A DNA stretch of 64,000 nt, taken from NCBI GenBank assembly GCA_027924645.1, contig BSBN01000781.1, positions 2,108,001 through 2,172,000 of the forward strand. Reading direction: 5' to 3'. The translations under genes and the position numbers were made by a program. Of this stretch, positions 36,514 to 47,408 are shown in pieces (position 1 is the first letter of the stretch; each line of letters starts with the position of its first letter). The stretch comes from Cunninghamia lanceolata (Eukaryota; Streptophyta; Pinopsida; Cupressales; Cupressaceae). Below the pieces are notes generated by a model. It had not been told where the DNA came from, made no database searches, and was given only the letters and a program-made list of their open reading frames with translations.

Positions 36514-37850
36514 TATTGAACACAAAGAATACTGAGAGGGGAGCTGAATCAATATTCTAAAAAACTTTTCTTTTACATATTCATTAATCCATTTACCACA
36601 TTCAATAACATGAAAGCAAAACAAACATATGAAGAGTAGCCACAAAGTCATAACACATAGACACCAAGATTTTTATGTGGAAAACCCAAAAAGCAAAAAA
36701 CCATGGTGAGTGTTAGCTCACAATATATTATGATAACAATACCGAATTACATGAAGGCTCACTGCCTAAGGAATCACTATCCAAAGAAGTACTCACTGTA
36801 ATAGGCTCACTGCCAAATAGAAGAGAAAAGAGTAGAAAGAAATGGTGCACTGCCAAAAAAACTGCTACAAGTGCATCTACAGAATGCTGATGTGCAGTAC
36901 CAATTAGCTTAGTATATAGATTCAAAGGTCTTCATAATGTCTACCCTACTTTTCTGTTCTTCTTCACATATGCTCTGCCTTTCTTCTTTTACTATCCTTT
37001 TCTGATCACAAAACTGCCTGAGATCGCACACACATTTTATTCGCACTTTTTTTCCACACTTTTCCATACCACCAACATCGAGTATATAAATCCACAACAA
37101 GATTTATCTCACAATTAGGTCGGCAACCCAAACATGAAACGTGTATACAAATTTTATGCCTTTTTAGCTTGATCTTGTGCACAAACAACAATGTGGACTC
37201 AAACAAACATATAATAGGCTTCATGTAGGTCAGCACAAATCATTCAACTACTTAGATTTGTTCAAATAATATATCTTCTCTAAATTTAGATCTAACATGC
37301 CTATCGGCTTGTCCCTTAAGAACATGCTTGACCAGTTCATCTGTCACAACATAACTCCCACTGTGGACCATATGAGACTCTAGAATTCATATCCAACATT
37401 CATCATTGACCTCTTAGCATGCCTTCAGAACCACAAGACAAAATATGTAACAACAGAGAAATGCGGACCCTTTTACTTTGGTACTGTGCACTGTTCCTGT
37501 CTTAACACTGTTCACCCAGACTTAGACATTTCATACTATGACTTCCGAAGGAAGTCAGAACTTGAACACTGGAACATATCATCACCAAATAGCTATGATT
37601 AACCTATTTTAACCACATGTAATGATCTTCAACTGCGGAGGCATACTGACCCAATCTCTGTCACTTACTCTGTATACTACCCATACTTAGTCATTTTATG
37701 CTTCCAGACTAGACTCCTTTTATGCCTTATTGTCAAACCAAATTGATCTACCAGAGTAAAGTCTCTTTGCCTTGTTTGTGGAATCTCTTTGCCTTGTTGT
37801 CATCAATGACAACATTCAATCATTCATCAGAGTAGTGTCTCTTGCCAACA
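36514..37850 (-). mobile_element. Element A 3' LTR
   Basis: 1,337 bases from TATTGAACAC (TG changed to TA) to TTGCCAACA, followed by the polypurine tract. About 7% differs from the other copy by eye. It shares with F and C the actgagagggg-GTGAAT-type block near the start, and caaaaaaccatggtgagtg further in. Confidence 0.9.
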
Positions 37851-38087
37851 ATCTCCCCCTTTGGCATTGATGGCAACACTTAGTGAAAAATGCTTGTCTC
37901 CTCCCCCTTACTATATACACCTTGTTTTTCTTCTCCCCCTTACATTTTTGCCCATTTTTCACTGGTTCTCTTCTCCCCTTTGATGTCAATGGCAAAGGTG
38001 TATGTACAAGAGTCAAAGTTTTGTCGAGACAACAAAACTGCAAAAACTATCATACTCTACCACATATGTACAAATACAATCTTCAAC
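37851..38087 (-). other. Element A polypurine tract and 3' tail
   Basis: atctccccctttggcattg abuts the LTR. Further C-rich blocks ctcccccttac (twice, near 37911 and 37934) and ctcccctttgatgtcaatgg (near 37973) repeat the motif inward, as in F and C. Confidence 0.75.
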
Positions 38088-41000
38088 TTAATTTGATGTG
38101 GGTTGTAGGATGTCATTGAAGATGTTCTTGATTTGAGCTAGCTCTCCATCCCAACTCTTCTTTGCATTTTCTAAAATTTGAATATGGCCATTTATTAGGA
38201 AGACCAATTTTTCTGCCTTTTGTATATCAGAGGGTGTGTCAATTAGTATACTTACCTGTAGTGCTTCTATTGAAAGATTTGACATTGAGTCTAGTTTAGG
38301 ACTTATTAGTCCTCTCAACTAACACATTCTATTTTTCATTTGATCCCTCTTATTCATTAGATTACTTAAGTCATTATGAATATTGACAACTTGTATCTCT
38401 TTGCTAGTTACTGACTCAACTGCCAAATCAAATGACTTAGAGATATTTGTCAACTACAGTTTCAGATCTTTGATCTTTTCTTATAACTCCTTTGTGGCTT
38501 CCAACCATGATAAACAAAATTTGTACAAATCACAAGCTTCTTTAATAGCACTCTGTATACCTTTTATTCCATCATCTAATAAAGTTTTATCATTGATCAA
38601 CATGGTCTTCAACTTAGTTAATCTCTTCTCATCAAACCCTTTTCTTACTTTCATTTCTGCAAACTTTTCAAAAGATTCAAAATGCACACTTACTAAGTTT
38701 ATGAGTCCCTTGAGTTGATTTTTTCAAGACATTGATGTATCCTTTTGATATGATGGCATCAACTTCTCCAAAATGTTGGATGCCACACTAATGAGTTCAC
38801 TATCCTCTATATGTTACTTTAGTATTTCTTCCTGTGCCTTTGCTTGCACAATTGATACCAATTTAAATTTTTGCACAGGGGACAGTGAATCCAAGTTTAT
38901 TGGACCTTACAAAAACTTAGGCTCATCCAAGACTTGTTTTTCTTTTTCTAAAAATTCCTTGATAGACTCAGCAGTGTCTCTTTCTATATTAGAGACTTCT
39001 TCTTCTTTATCTTGCTCTAAAGGATCCAGATCCATAGCCTCATTCACATCAACATTTTGCTTTGGTATAGGGCTCATCTTAGCTTGTTGATCATTAGTTT
39101 TGTTTTGCTCCTCAGTCTTCTCCTTGTGTGCTTGGTCATCAATTTGTTGTTGAGGAAGACTTGTCTCAATTTTGTCCTTGACAGCTATATCAGTAGCAGG
39201 GACTTCTTTCTCCTTTGGCTCTTTGTCATATTTATCTAACCCTCAAGGTCTAGCCTCACTTCTGGAATACCTGTGTCATCTCCAACATTTCTTTCTTCAT
39301 TGTCATATATTGTTGGGAGATGAAATTCCTTTAACACTTTTAAGGTGATCTCCTCAGTCTCCTTGACTACTTTCTCAATGTTATCTGACATGAGAGGGTT
39401 CATTATTTTCTTTGTTCTAAACTCTTTGTTAAGCACTTTGGAGATTTTTGCCTTATCTTTAGGAGTGATCTATGGACATAGCTTTAACAATGTATGCTCT
39501 CTAAGTTCAATGTTCTTTGCCATAGCAGTTTCTTTCCTTGAAGACATTATACTGCTCAGGGTGTCTGGGAGATCAACTCTTATCTCAATGAGAGCCTTAT
39601 TGTATATGTTCAAGTATTCTATAACAACAATCTCAATAATGTATTTGTCTAGATCATTGTAGTCATCATATAATTAGGCAATAGGTTTTAGATTGCAATC
39701 GGCTGTAATGGCCTTCAAGACTTCCTCCAAGCTTATTGTAGCATGTTCTTTTGCAGGCTCTGCCTTCTTCTCTTTCTTTCTTCTTTTGCTGTCAAAGGGT
39801 TTGTCTAGTTTACTATAGGAGTCTTCATTTGTTTTGACTTTCATTTTCTTGACCTCTTCATCTGATTTAGTTTCCTCCTCTTGCCTTGGCCTACACTGAC
39901 ATACATTCTTCTTCCTTTTCTCTTATGTCTTTTGGGACCTTTGTTAGTGGATTTCTTGGTAGGTACCTCCACACTTGCAGATGGTGTGGGACCGGAGGAT
40001 ACAGATGCAACTTCTGCAAAGGTAGATCCTCTAGTTCTTCTTTTTGTCACTTTAGGCTTTTCTAATTTCCTTTTAGGTTCTTTCAAAGCCTTGACTAGTT
40101 CACTTTCTTTCTTCTCTTTTTCTTCCCTTTCTGCTTGTACCTTTTCTCTTGTCTCTCTAACTTGTACTTTGGTAAAACCCTTTTTCAGGGCATATTCTTC
40201 AGCTATCTTCTAAGCCTTCTTTGAAATCTCAGGTTTTCTTACCTCAACATGGATTTTTGTAGACAACTCCTCATATGTCCCAAATCTTTCTTCTTTGGGA
40301 TCCCTAGGTTTACTTATCATATGTTGTGCATAGTTTTCCAGTATTTTTCCATCAACTTCGTACCTCATTGTTAAGATCCAAATAGTTATGGGCTCCACAG
40401 CCTCCCTCATACATTGATCCTTATTTACAATAAAGCATATATCATCTTTGTATTTCTCCATAATGGTCTTAGGGATCCTTTCCCTAGATTGCATTACCTT
40501 TTGGAAATGTTTGAAGTAACCCCATAGGGTTAAGTTTTGTGCATCTATTTTTTCTATGTTGCTCAACTAGTTTCTGATCTATACTGCAACATGTTTGTCT
40601 CCAATCCAAAATTAATTTTTCATGCTTGGCATCTCTTGCATAAAGTAGAAAAATAAGCACAAAATCAATGTACCAAATTTGAAAGGGTATTTTCTTTCTT
40701 TTGTTTTCTTCAAGTTCTCCATTAATTGTTGTCGAAGCAGTTCACATAGTGCATACTCTACATTTTCCTTAACCATTTGATTTGCAGTGTAAATGGCAAT
40801 ACTGGAGACAAAGTTCTCCCAGTTTGTGAAGTAGACCTTGTAGCCGATCACCATGGGTGCAAATTTAACTGCATGATCTTCAATGTCATTGATTGTTAAT
40901 GCCCTTTTATTAAATTTTGCTCCGGTGGCTTTCATCACTATATCATTTTTCATAGCCTTTAATATAGGCACTATACCAGTAAGGTTTAATCATGTGACCA

Positions 41001-41391
41001 CCCTTATGGCATCTTTGGTGATCTTGAACATGGAATTAAGCCACATAAATGCATTATGAATTCAGCTTAAGACATATCAGACCCATTCATCTTCTACAAA
41101 AACTAGGAAATCTATATACTTAATGAGTTTCTTTTCTTCCAATACCTTGTATTCTTCCTTCAGATCAAATTTATTGTCACTTAGATGTTTTAGATATAGA
41201 TCTATGAGTTGAATACCTCCATGTTCTTCTAGGGCAACATGAATATAAGCCCTAACATCTTCTACATGCATAACACCAAATGGAATTTCTGAAAATGCAC
41301 CATTTGGATCGACCTCTGTCGATTTGAATGGATGCTTCTTGAATTTTGGCTAGGATCTCATAGTTATATCAATCACTTGTGGTGTTTCCAT
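38088..41391 (-). pseudogene. Element A second ORF, novel coiled-coil protein in place of pol
   Basis: Reading from the ATG at 41391 (METPQVIDI) to the stop at 38088, about 1,100 codons remain nearly collinear despite several stops and shifts. The N-terminal third (41271-40210) looks globular: EDVRAYIHVALEEHGGIQLI, IEDHAVKFAPMVIGYKVYFT, KIDAQNLTLWGYFKHFQKVM. A basic part at 40150-39780 (KRRTRGSTF, RHKRKGRRM) could bind nucleic acid or direct nuclear entry. The C-terminal third (39480-38088) is heptad-rich: FESFEKFAEMKVRKGFDEKR, GHIQILENAKKSWDGELAQI. No protease, integrase, RT or RNase H motif is present. The C-terminal third is homologous to the frame in element C at 62627-63515. Function unknown; a structural or accessory retroelement protein is my inference. 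Confidence 0.6.
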
Positions 41392-41794
41392 TTCTGTAAA
41401 GACTCAAATAAATTCATAATAGGGTTTCTAACTGAAAATACCTCTTTTGTTGAATTAGGGTTTCACTTGAGATCAATTTGGCTTGTTGTAGTTGCTTGGA
41501 ATTTTGCTCCAGTTCTCCTTAGGCACTTGATAGTTTGAGTGTAAAGTGATTAACCTTTTGAATCTAACCCTTTTAACCTTTGATTGCTTTAACCTAATCA
41601 CCATAAATGTAGTCTTTCAAAAATTTGTCAAAATTGTTCACTATAGAACACAGTCGATTAGGATTACTTCGCAATGCTCTACATTTGAACCTTTTCTTCC
41701 AGAATTTCTTTTAAAAGATCTGTCATATGTAACTTTTCATCATATCTTCATTTTGAATCCCAGCACTGACTATTTGGCTAGGGGATTAGGATTT

Positions 41795-42921
41795 TCAATA
41801 CAACTTCCCCTGAGCTAGAGCTCCCAATTTACTTTCTGGAGGAAGTATCTGCACCAGAGGCTAGTGTGAATACATCTCTAACCTCAATAACATCCTTCTT
41901 AATCCAAACCCTGCTCATTTTCTTCTTGATTTCTATTGGATCAATCTTGTTCTTACCTCTATCTTCCCTCTACTCTATTTTCCTCTTCTCTATAGTATAG
42001 TCTCTTTTCTCATTCTTGTATCTACAGAATCTTGCAACATGTTTGAACTTATTGCAATTGTAGCATACTACATTCCTCTATCCCCAATTCCTTCTGTTGA
42101 TTGGATTCATTTGGGTTCTGCATTGGTTTGGCCATATGCCCAAATCTATTACATGGAAAACACTTTCCATTGAAGGATTGAGTATTCCTTGCATTGTTAA
42201 AACCATTTCTTACCAAACTTTTGCATTTATTTGATCTATGACCAGAGAATGATGGAACATTCTGATTCATTCTACTCCTACACTGAGTAGCCTTATGACC
42301 AAACTTATTGCAATTAAAATAATGGCCATTAAAAGATGGGTACCTTTGAGCATTTGGTTGCCTGACTGGGGGTCTTCTAGGTCTTCTTCTTTGATTCTAG
42401 AATTGGTTGCCTTTGTTTTTCTTCATCTCAATCTTTTCTTGAATTAATTTTGAACTTTCTCCTTTTTCAAATCCCAAGCCTTTCTTGACATCTGAACTCT
42501 TTTGACTTTCAATCAACTCCTCAAGCTTTGCAATGCTTATTTTGAATTTTTCTTTATAGCTATTTGTTGTTTCCAGATCATATTTCAGAAGTAAAACATC
42601 TTTAGCCAATTTTTCACATTCCTCAGACTTATCCTTTACAACTTGATTCAGATGCTTTTTAATTTCCTCTTTCTCTTCAATTTCCAATTTTAAGTTGTTT
42701 AGGGTTTCATTTTCTTCATTCAATTGTTCACTTAACTTCTTGCTCTTTTCTTTAAACTTTTTGACTTGCTCTCATAGCTTTAGAATGCATTCATCAGCGT
42801 CTTGGACATTCACCTTCAGATCCCTGACTTCTGCTTTAGACGTTTCAAGATCTTCAAGAGCATCTTCTAATTCTTGATCAATTGTGACACTACCTAGAGC
42901 AGGGTACCTTCTGGTTGCCAT
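41795..42921 (-). pseudogene. Element A gag-like ORF: coiled coil plus zinc knuckles
   Basis: ATG 42921 lies about 56 bases after the primer site and gives MATRRYPALGSVTIDQELED. A heptad-rich region follows to about 42400 (EEKEEIKKHLNQVVKDKSEE, LEELIESQKSSDVKKGLGFE). Zinc-knuckle-like motifs then occur near 42310 (FNCNKFGHKATQC, first Cys changed), 42150 (CFPCNRFGHMAKPM, last Cys lost) and 42050 (CNKFKHVARFC). The globular UBN2 gag domain of element F is absent, so this is a coiled-coil/nucleocapsid protein rather than a full copia gag. Several stops break it. It ends about 400 bases before ORF 2. Confidence 0.65.
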
Positions 42922-42976
42922 TAGTATTCTTTCCCAGATCCTCCTCAAGTTGTTAGACTTCTTCCAAGGAACCTTT

Positions 42977-42987
42977 CTCTGATACCA
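42977..42987 (-). other. Primer binding site, element A (initiator Met tRNA)
   Basis: TGGTATCAGAG on the minus strand, two bases inside the 5' LTR, the same site and spacing as in element F. Confidence 0.9.
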
Positions 42988-43918
42988 ATTGTTGAACACA
43001 AAGAATACTGAGACGGGGGTGAATCAGTATTCTAAAAAACTTTTCTTTTACATATTCATTAATCCATTTACCACATTCATTAACATGAAAGAAAAACAAA
43101 CATAAGAAGAGTAGCCAGAAAGTCATAACACATAGACACCAGAATTTTCACGTGGAAAACCCAAAAAGGGAAAAACCACGGTGAGTGTTAGCTCACAATA
43201 TATTATGATAACAATACTGAATTACATGAAGGCTCACTACCTTAGGGCTCACTACCCAAGGACTCACTGTCCAAAAAAGTGCTCACTGCAATAGGCTCAC
43301 TACCAAATAGATTCAAAGGTCTTCATAATGTTCACCCTACTTTTCTACTCTGCTTCACATATGCTCTACCTTTCTACTTTTACTATCCTTTTCTAATCAC
43401 AAAACTGCCTAAGATCGCACCCACATTTTATTCACACTTCTTTTCCACACTTGTCCATACCACCAACATTGAGTATATATATCCGCAACAAGATTTATCT
43501 CATAATTAGGTCGGCAACCCAAACATGAAACATGTATACAAATGTTATGCCTTATCGGCTTGATCTTGTGCACAAACATACAATAGACTTCATGTAGGTT
43601 GGCACCAATCATTCAACCACTTAGACTAATTGTTCAAACAATATATCTTCGCTGCATATAGATCTAACATGCATGTCGACTTGTCCCTTAAGAACACGCT
43701 TGACCAATTCATCTGTCACAACATAACTCCCACTGTGGACCATATGAGACTCTAAAATTCATATCCAACATTCATCATTGACCTCTTAGCATGCCTTTAG
43801 AACTGCAAGACAAAATATGTAACAACAGAGAAATGCGGACCCTTCTACTTTGGTACTGTGCACTATTCCTGTCTTAACTCTATTCACCCGGACTTAGACA
43901 TTTCATAGTATGACTTCC

Positions 43919-45088
43919 TGGTGCAGGAGCACCTCAAAAATCTGAAGGTTCCTTACATTTTATATTATATTCAAAACAAAAGAAATGTTATGTTTGTAAA
44001 GGCCATCGAGCCATATTGAACGACTATATATGTGTCAAGAAGGATTAAAAGAATGTAACCGAACTATTTGTTTTTGTAATCAATGGTTATTGGTAGTTCA
44101 CCTTCCACCACGTATGTAACTATCCAGATAGGTGTCTTTCAAATAGCTAAGTCTGTATTTATAAGAAGAGTAGATAGACGGAGAAAAAAGGGTAGATCAA
44201 TTTATATTTTTCTGAAATAGAAGGCATAGAAGGATTCTGTGTTTCTGGTCTAGCTACAAGGATACCGTTTGGAGTCATTCCACTGGTGGATTTCTTTGAA
44301 ACCAATGGAATGACCTCCATGTTCTTAAGTTTGTTTTCTATTCTGTAGGAATCAATTTTGTCTGTGTGTTGTTCAGTTACAACGGTTGCAGAGGAGGAAT
44401 TGTACATTTTGTGTATATACTACATTTGCGTGAGGGGTATTTTGTGTGTATCTGTCAGTTGTATCTGTATGTGTATCGCTGACCAGTTCGAGTGTCAAAA
44501 CAAGTCAATAATGTATGTTTTGAAGACATCAGCATAAGTTTCATTCATGTCGCCAACGAAGGAGGTATCGGCGTGAGGCAAGGCATCGGCGAAAAGGAGT
44601 TGTGTTGGTCCGACGGTGAAAGTCTCACTGATGATAGCATTGGCCTAAGGCATTGGTGTGAAAAGGAACATCGACAGAGGAGTTTTTAGTCAGACTGATG
44701 AGGAAGTCTAACCGACGGTGGAGCTAGTACTAAGAGCTTCGATGTGACAATCGGCATCAGAGATGGGGTGGAAAGTTAGACCGATAGTGGAGGTCCCACT
44801 GATAGGCGAAAAGGAGAGTCTTCATCGATAAGGAGTGTGGTGTCAGCGAGAGTTGGTGAGAGGTCTGACCGATAGGTGTGTTAAGGGGTTGATATCGGCA
44901 TGGCCGAAGGCATCAGTATAATGATCTTGAGGTTGGCCGATGATGCATGTTTTGCCGATGGTAAAGTGAAGGTCTGTTTCGGTGAGACATTTAAGTTATC
45001 TTGCCGATATACACTATAATGGCTATTTTGTGGGTTTCAATGGGTTTTTCAACCTATTTATAAGCTTCTTCTGTGTCGCTCTGCATCA
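43919..45088 (+). mobile_element. Element G 5' LTR
   Basis: 1,170 bases. The half from about 44540 to 45005 is dense in CCGAT/CCGAC and the inverse ATCGG/GTCGG, often as ggcatcgg(c/t)g. This sequence is CpG-rich in an otherwise AT-rich window. The 65-codon frame at 44492-44689 recurs in each copy of this segment and is not a likely gene. Confidence 0.9.
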
Positions 45089-45695
45089 GATTGGTATCAG
45101 AGCTAGCGAAAGCTCTGGGAGGAGATGTTCTGTATTTTGATTTCTGAAGGTAGATGAAGAGTTAAAGTTTTGTTGGTGACCATTTAAAAAAAAAAATAGA
45201 GATTGATGAAGGTATTTTGAAGGCTGACAGAGTGTTAGATTGTTGCAGGTGTTTGTTCCGTCTAGCTGTAGAAGTAGGTTTCTGAGGTTGTGTGTGTGGG
45301 CAGACAAGAGAAGGTATGTCATGACCATTCTCCAATGGAGATTAGGCTGGATAAGGGTGCATAGAGAAACAACTGAGGAGAGAGTGGTAGGTGCATCACT
45401 AGGATTTGTTGCTGGGTAAGATGGATGGTTTGTTGAGTTGGTGTTGTGAAGCACTGAGAGAGATGGATACCTGACTGACAAAGCACTTGGGGTTGCAGCC
45501 TGAAGAGTACTCCACTAATGGGAGTAGAAAGGAGCTGAAGATTGTAGTTTGATTTTGTTGGTTGGTTGGTCACTGATATGCAGATTTGAAGTCTGAAGCT
45601 GAAGAGACAAAAGCTGAAGCCAGAGGAAATGTAGAAGAAGATTTTTGTTGTAGGTACATTTCCAAGGGACTTGAAAATTTTGTTGGTTGGTTGTA
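45089..45695 (+). other. Element G interior with primer binding site
   Basis: TGGTATCAGAGC at 45092-45103 is the initiator Met-tRNA primer site, three bases from the LTR. The rest is G- and T-rich; ttttgttggttggttg occurs at about 45556 and 45679. No clear polypurine tract precedes the 3' LTR. The 131-codon frame on the minus strand is judged a composition artefact. Confidence 0.75.
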
Positions 45696-47101
45696 TGGTG
45701 CAGGAGCACCTTGAAAATCTGAAGGTTCCTTACATTTTATATTATATTCAAAACAAAAGAAATGTTATGTTTGTAAAGGCCATCGAGCCATATTGAACGA
45801 CTGTATACGTGTCAAGAAGGATTAAAAGAATGTAACCGAACTATTTGTTTTTGTAATTGGTGGTTGTTGGTGGTTCACCTTCCACCATGTATGCAACTGT
45901 CCAGATAGGTGTCTTTCAAATAGCTAAGTCTGTATTTATAAGAAGAGCAGACAGACGGAGAAAAAAGGGCAGATCAATTTGTATTTTTCTGAAATAGAAG
46001 GCATAGAAGGATTCTATGTTTCTGGTCTAGCTATAGGGATACTGTTTGGAGTCATTCCACTGGTGGATTCCTTTGAAACTAGTGGAATGACCTCCATGTT
46101 CTTAAGTTTGTTTTCTATTCTATAGGAATCAATTTCGTTTGTGTGTTGTTCAGTTACAATGGTTGTAGAGGAGGAATTGTACATTTTGTGTATATACTAC
46201 TTGCGTGAGGGGTATTTTGTGTGTATCCGTCAGTTGTATCTGTATGTGTATCACTGACCAGTTTAGGTGTCAAAACAAGTCAATAATGTATGTTTTGAAG
46301 ACATCGGCATAAGTTTCATTCATGTCGCCAACGAAGGAGGTATCGGCGTGAGGCAAGGCATCGGTGAAAAGGAGTTGTGTTGGTCCGACGATGAAAGTCT
46401 CACCGATGATAGCATTGGCTTAAGGCATCGGTGTGAAAAGGAACATCGGTGGAGGAGTTTTTAGTCAGACCGACTATCTGTATGTGTATCACTGACCAGT
46501 TCAGGTGTCAAAACAAGTCAATAATGTATGTTTTGAAGACATCGACATAAGTTTCATTCATGTCGCCAACGAAGGAGGTATCGGCGTGAGGCAAGGCATC
46601 GGCGAAAAGGAGTTGTGTTGGTCCGACGATGAAAGTCTCACCGATGATAGCATTGGCCTAAGGCATCGGTGTGAAAAGGAACATCGGCGGAGGAGTTTTT
46701 AGTCAGACCGATGAGGAAGTCTAACCAACGGTGGAGCTAGTACTAAGAGCTTCGGTGTGACAATCGGCATTGGAGATGGGGTGGAAAGTTAGACCGATAG
46801 TGGAGGTCCCGCTGATAGGTGAAAAAGAGAGTCTTCATCGATAAGGAGTGTGGCGTCGGCAAGAGTTGGTGAGAGGTCTAACCGATAGCTGTGTTAAGGG
46901 GTTAATATCAGCATGACCGAAGGCATCGGTATAACGATCTTGAGGGTGGCCGATGATGCATGTTTTGCCGATGGTAAAGTGAAGGTCTGTTTCAGTGAGA
47001 CATTTAAGTTATCTTGTTGATATACACTATAATGGCTATTTTGTGGGTTTCAATGGGTTTTTCAACCTGTTTATAAGCTTCTTCTGTGTCGCTCTACATC
47101 A
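45696..47101 (+). mobile_element. Element G 3' LTR with internal 238-bp duplication
   Basis: 1,406 bases, matching the 5' LTR except for one extra 238-base segment. The boundary with A's LTR is the short duplication ctttc. Confidence 0.9.
46237..46712 (+). repeat. 238-bp tandem duplication in G 3' LTR
   Basis: Unit one is 46237-46474 and unit two 46475-46712. Each starts tatctgtatgtgtatcactg and carries the CCGAT-rich block with the 65-codon frame. The 5' LTR has one copy. In the model of LTR replication both LTRs are copied from one template, so the extra copy arose during or after insertion. Confidence 0.88.
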
Positions 47102-47408
47102 CTTTCAGAGGAAGTTAGGACTTGAACACTAGAACATATCATCACCAAATAGCTATGATTAACATATCTAAACTGCATGTAATGATCTTCAACTACGGAG
47201 GCATACTGACCCAATCTCTGTCACTTACTCTATATACTGCCCATACTTAGTCATTTTATGCTTCCGAACCAGACTCCTTTTATGCCTTGTTGTCAAACCA
47301 AATTGATCTACTAGAGTAAAGATACTGTCTTGTTGGTGGAATTTCTTTGCCTTGTTGCCATCAATGACAACATTCAATCATTCATCAGAGCAATGTCTCT
47401 TGCCAACA

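Larger units (their letters stand above)
43919..47101 (+). mobile_element. Element G: small non-autonomous LTR retrotransposon
   Basis: Two LTRs (43919-45088 and 45696-47101) flank only 607 bases with no coding capacity I can recognise. Termini are TGGTGCAGGAGCACC...CATCA and the target duplication is cttcc/ctttc. A Met-tRNA primer site on the plus strand sets the orientation. The LTRs differ at about 6% of bases in the first 200, almost all transitions, making G younger than A. With about 1.2-kb LTRs it is larger than typical TRIMs and smaller than LARDs. Confidence 0.88.
36514..47408 (-). mobile_element. Element A: non-autonomous copia-like LTR retrotransposon
   Basis: LTRs at 36514-37850 and 42990-47408 (the latter enlarged by element G) bound a 5.1-kb interior with a Met-tRNA primer site and polypurine tract. 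The flanks carry a perfect 5-bp duplication, cacac, at 36509-36513 and 47409-47413. The interior has a coiled-coil and zinc-knuckle gag-like frame and a long second frame, but no protease, integrase, reverse transcriptase or RNase H. Primer site, polypurine context and LTR modules are those of copia element F. The element lies within gypsy element E. Confidence 0.88.
42990..47408 (-). mobile_element. Element A 5' LTR, interrupted by element G
   Basis: LTR sequence covers 42990-43918 and 47102-47408. Between them lies element G. When G is set aside, the remaining roughly 1,236 bases align with 36514-37850, which is slightly longer. The junction bases cttcc (43914-43918) and ctttc (47102-47106) are the target duplication of G. 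Confidence 0.9.

Noticed and set aside
44492..44689. 65-codon ORF repeated three times in G LTRs
   Set aside because: Repetition follows the LTR and its 238-bp duplication; no start context or domain.
45086..45481. 131-codon minus-strand ORF inside element G
   Set aside because: It starts within the primer site region, is low in complexity and antisense; G has no other sign of coding.
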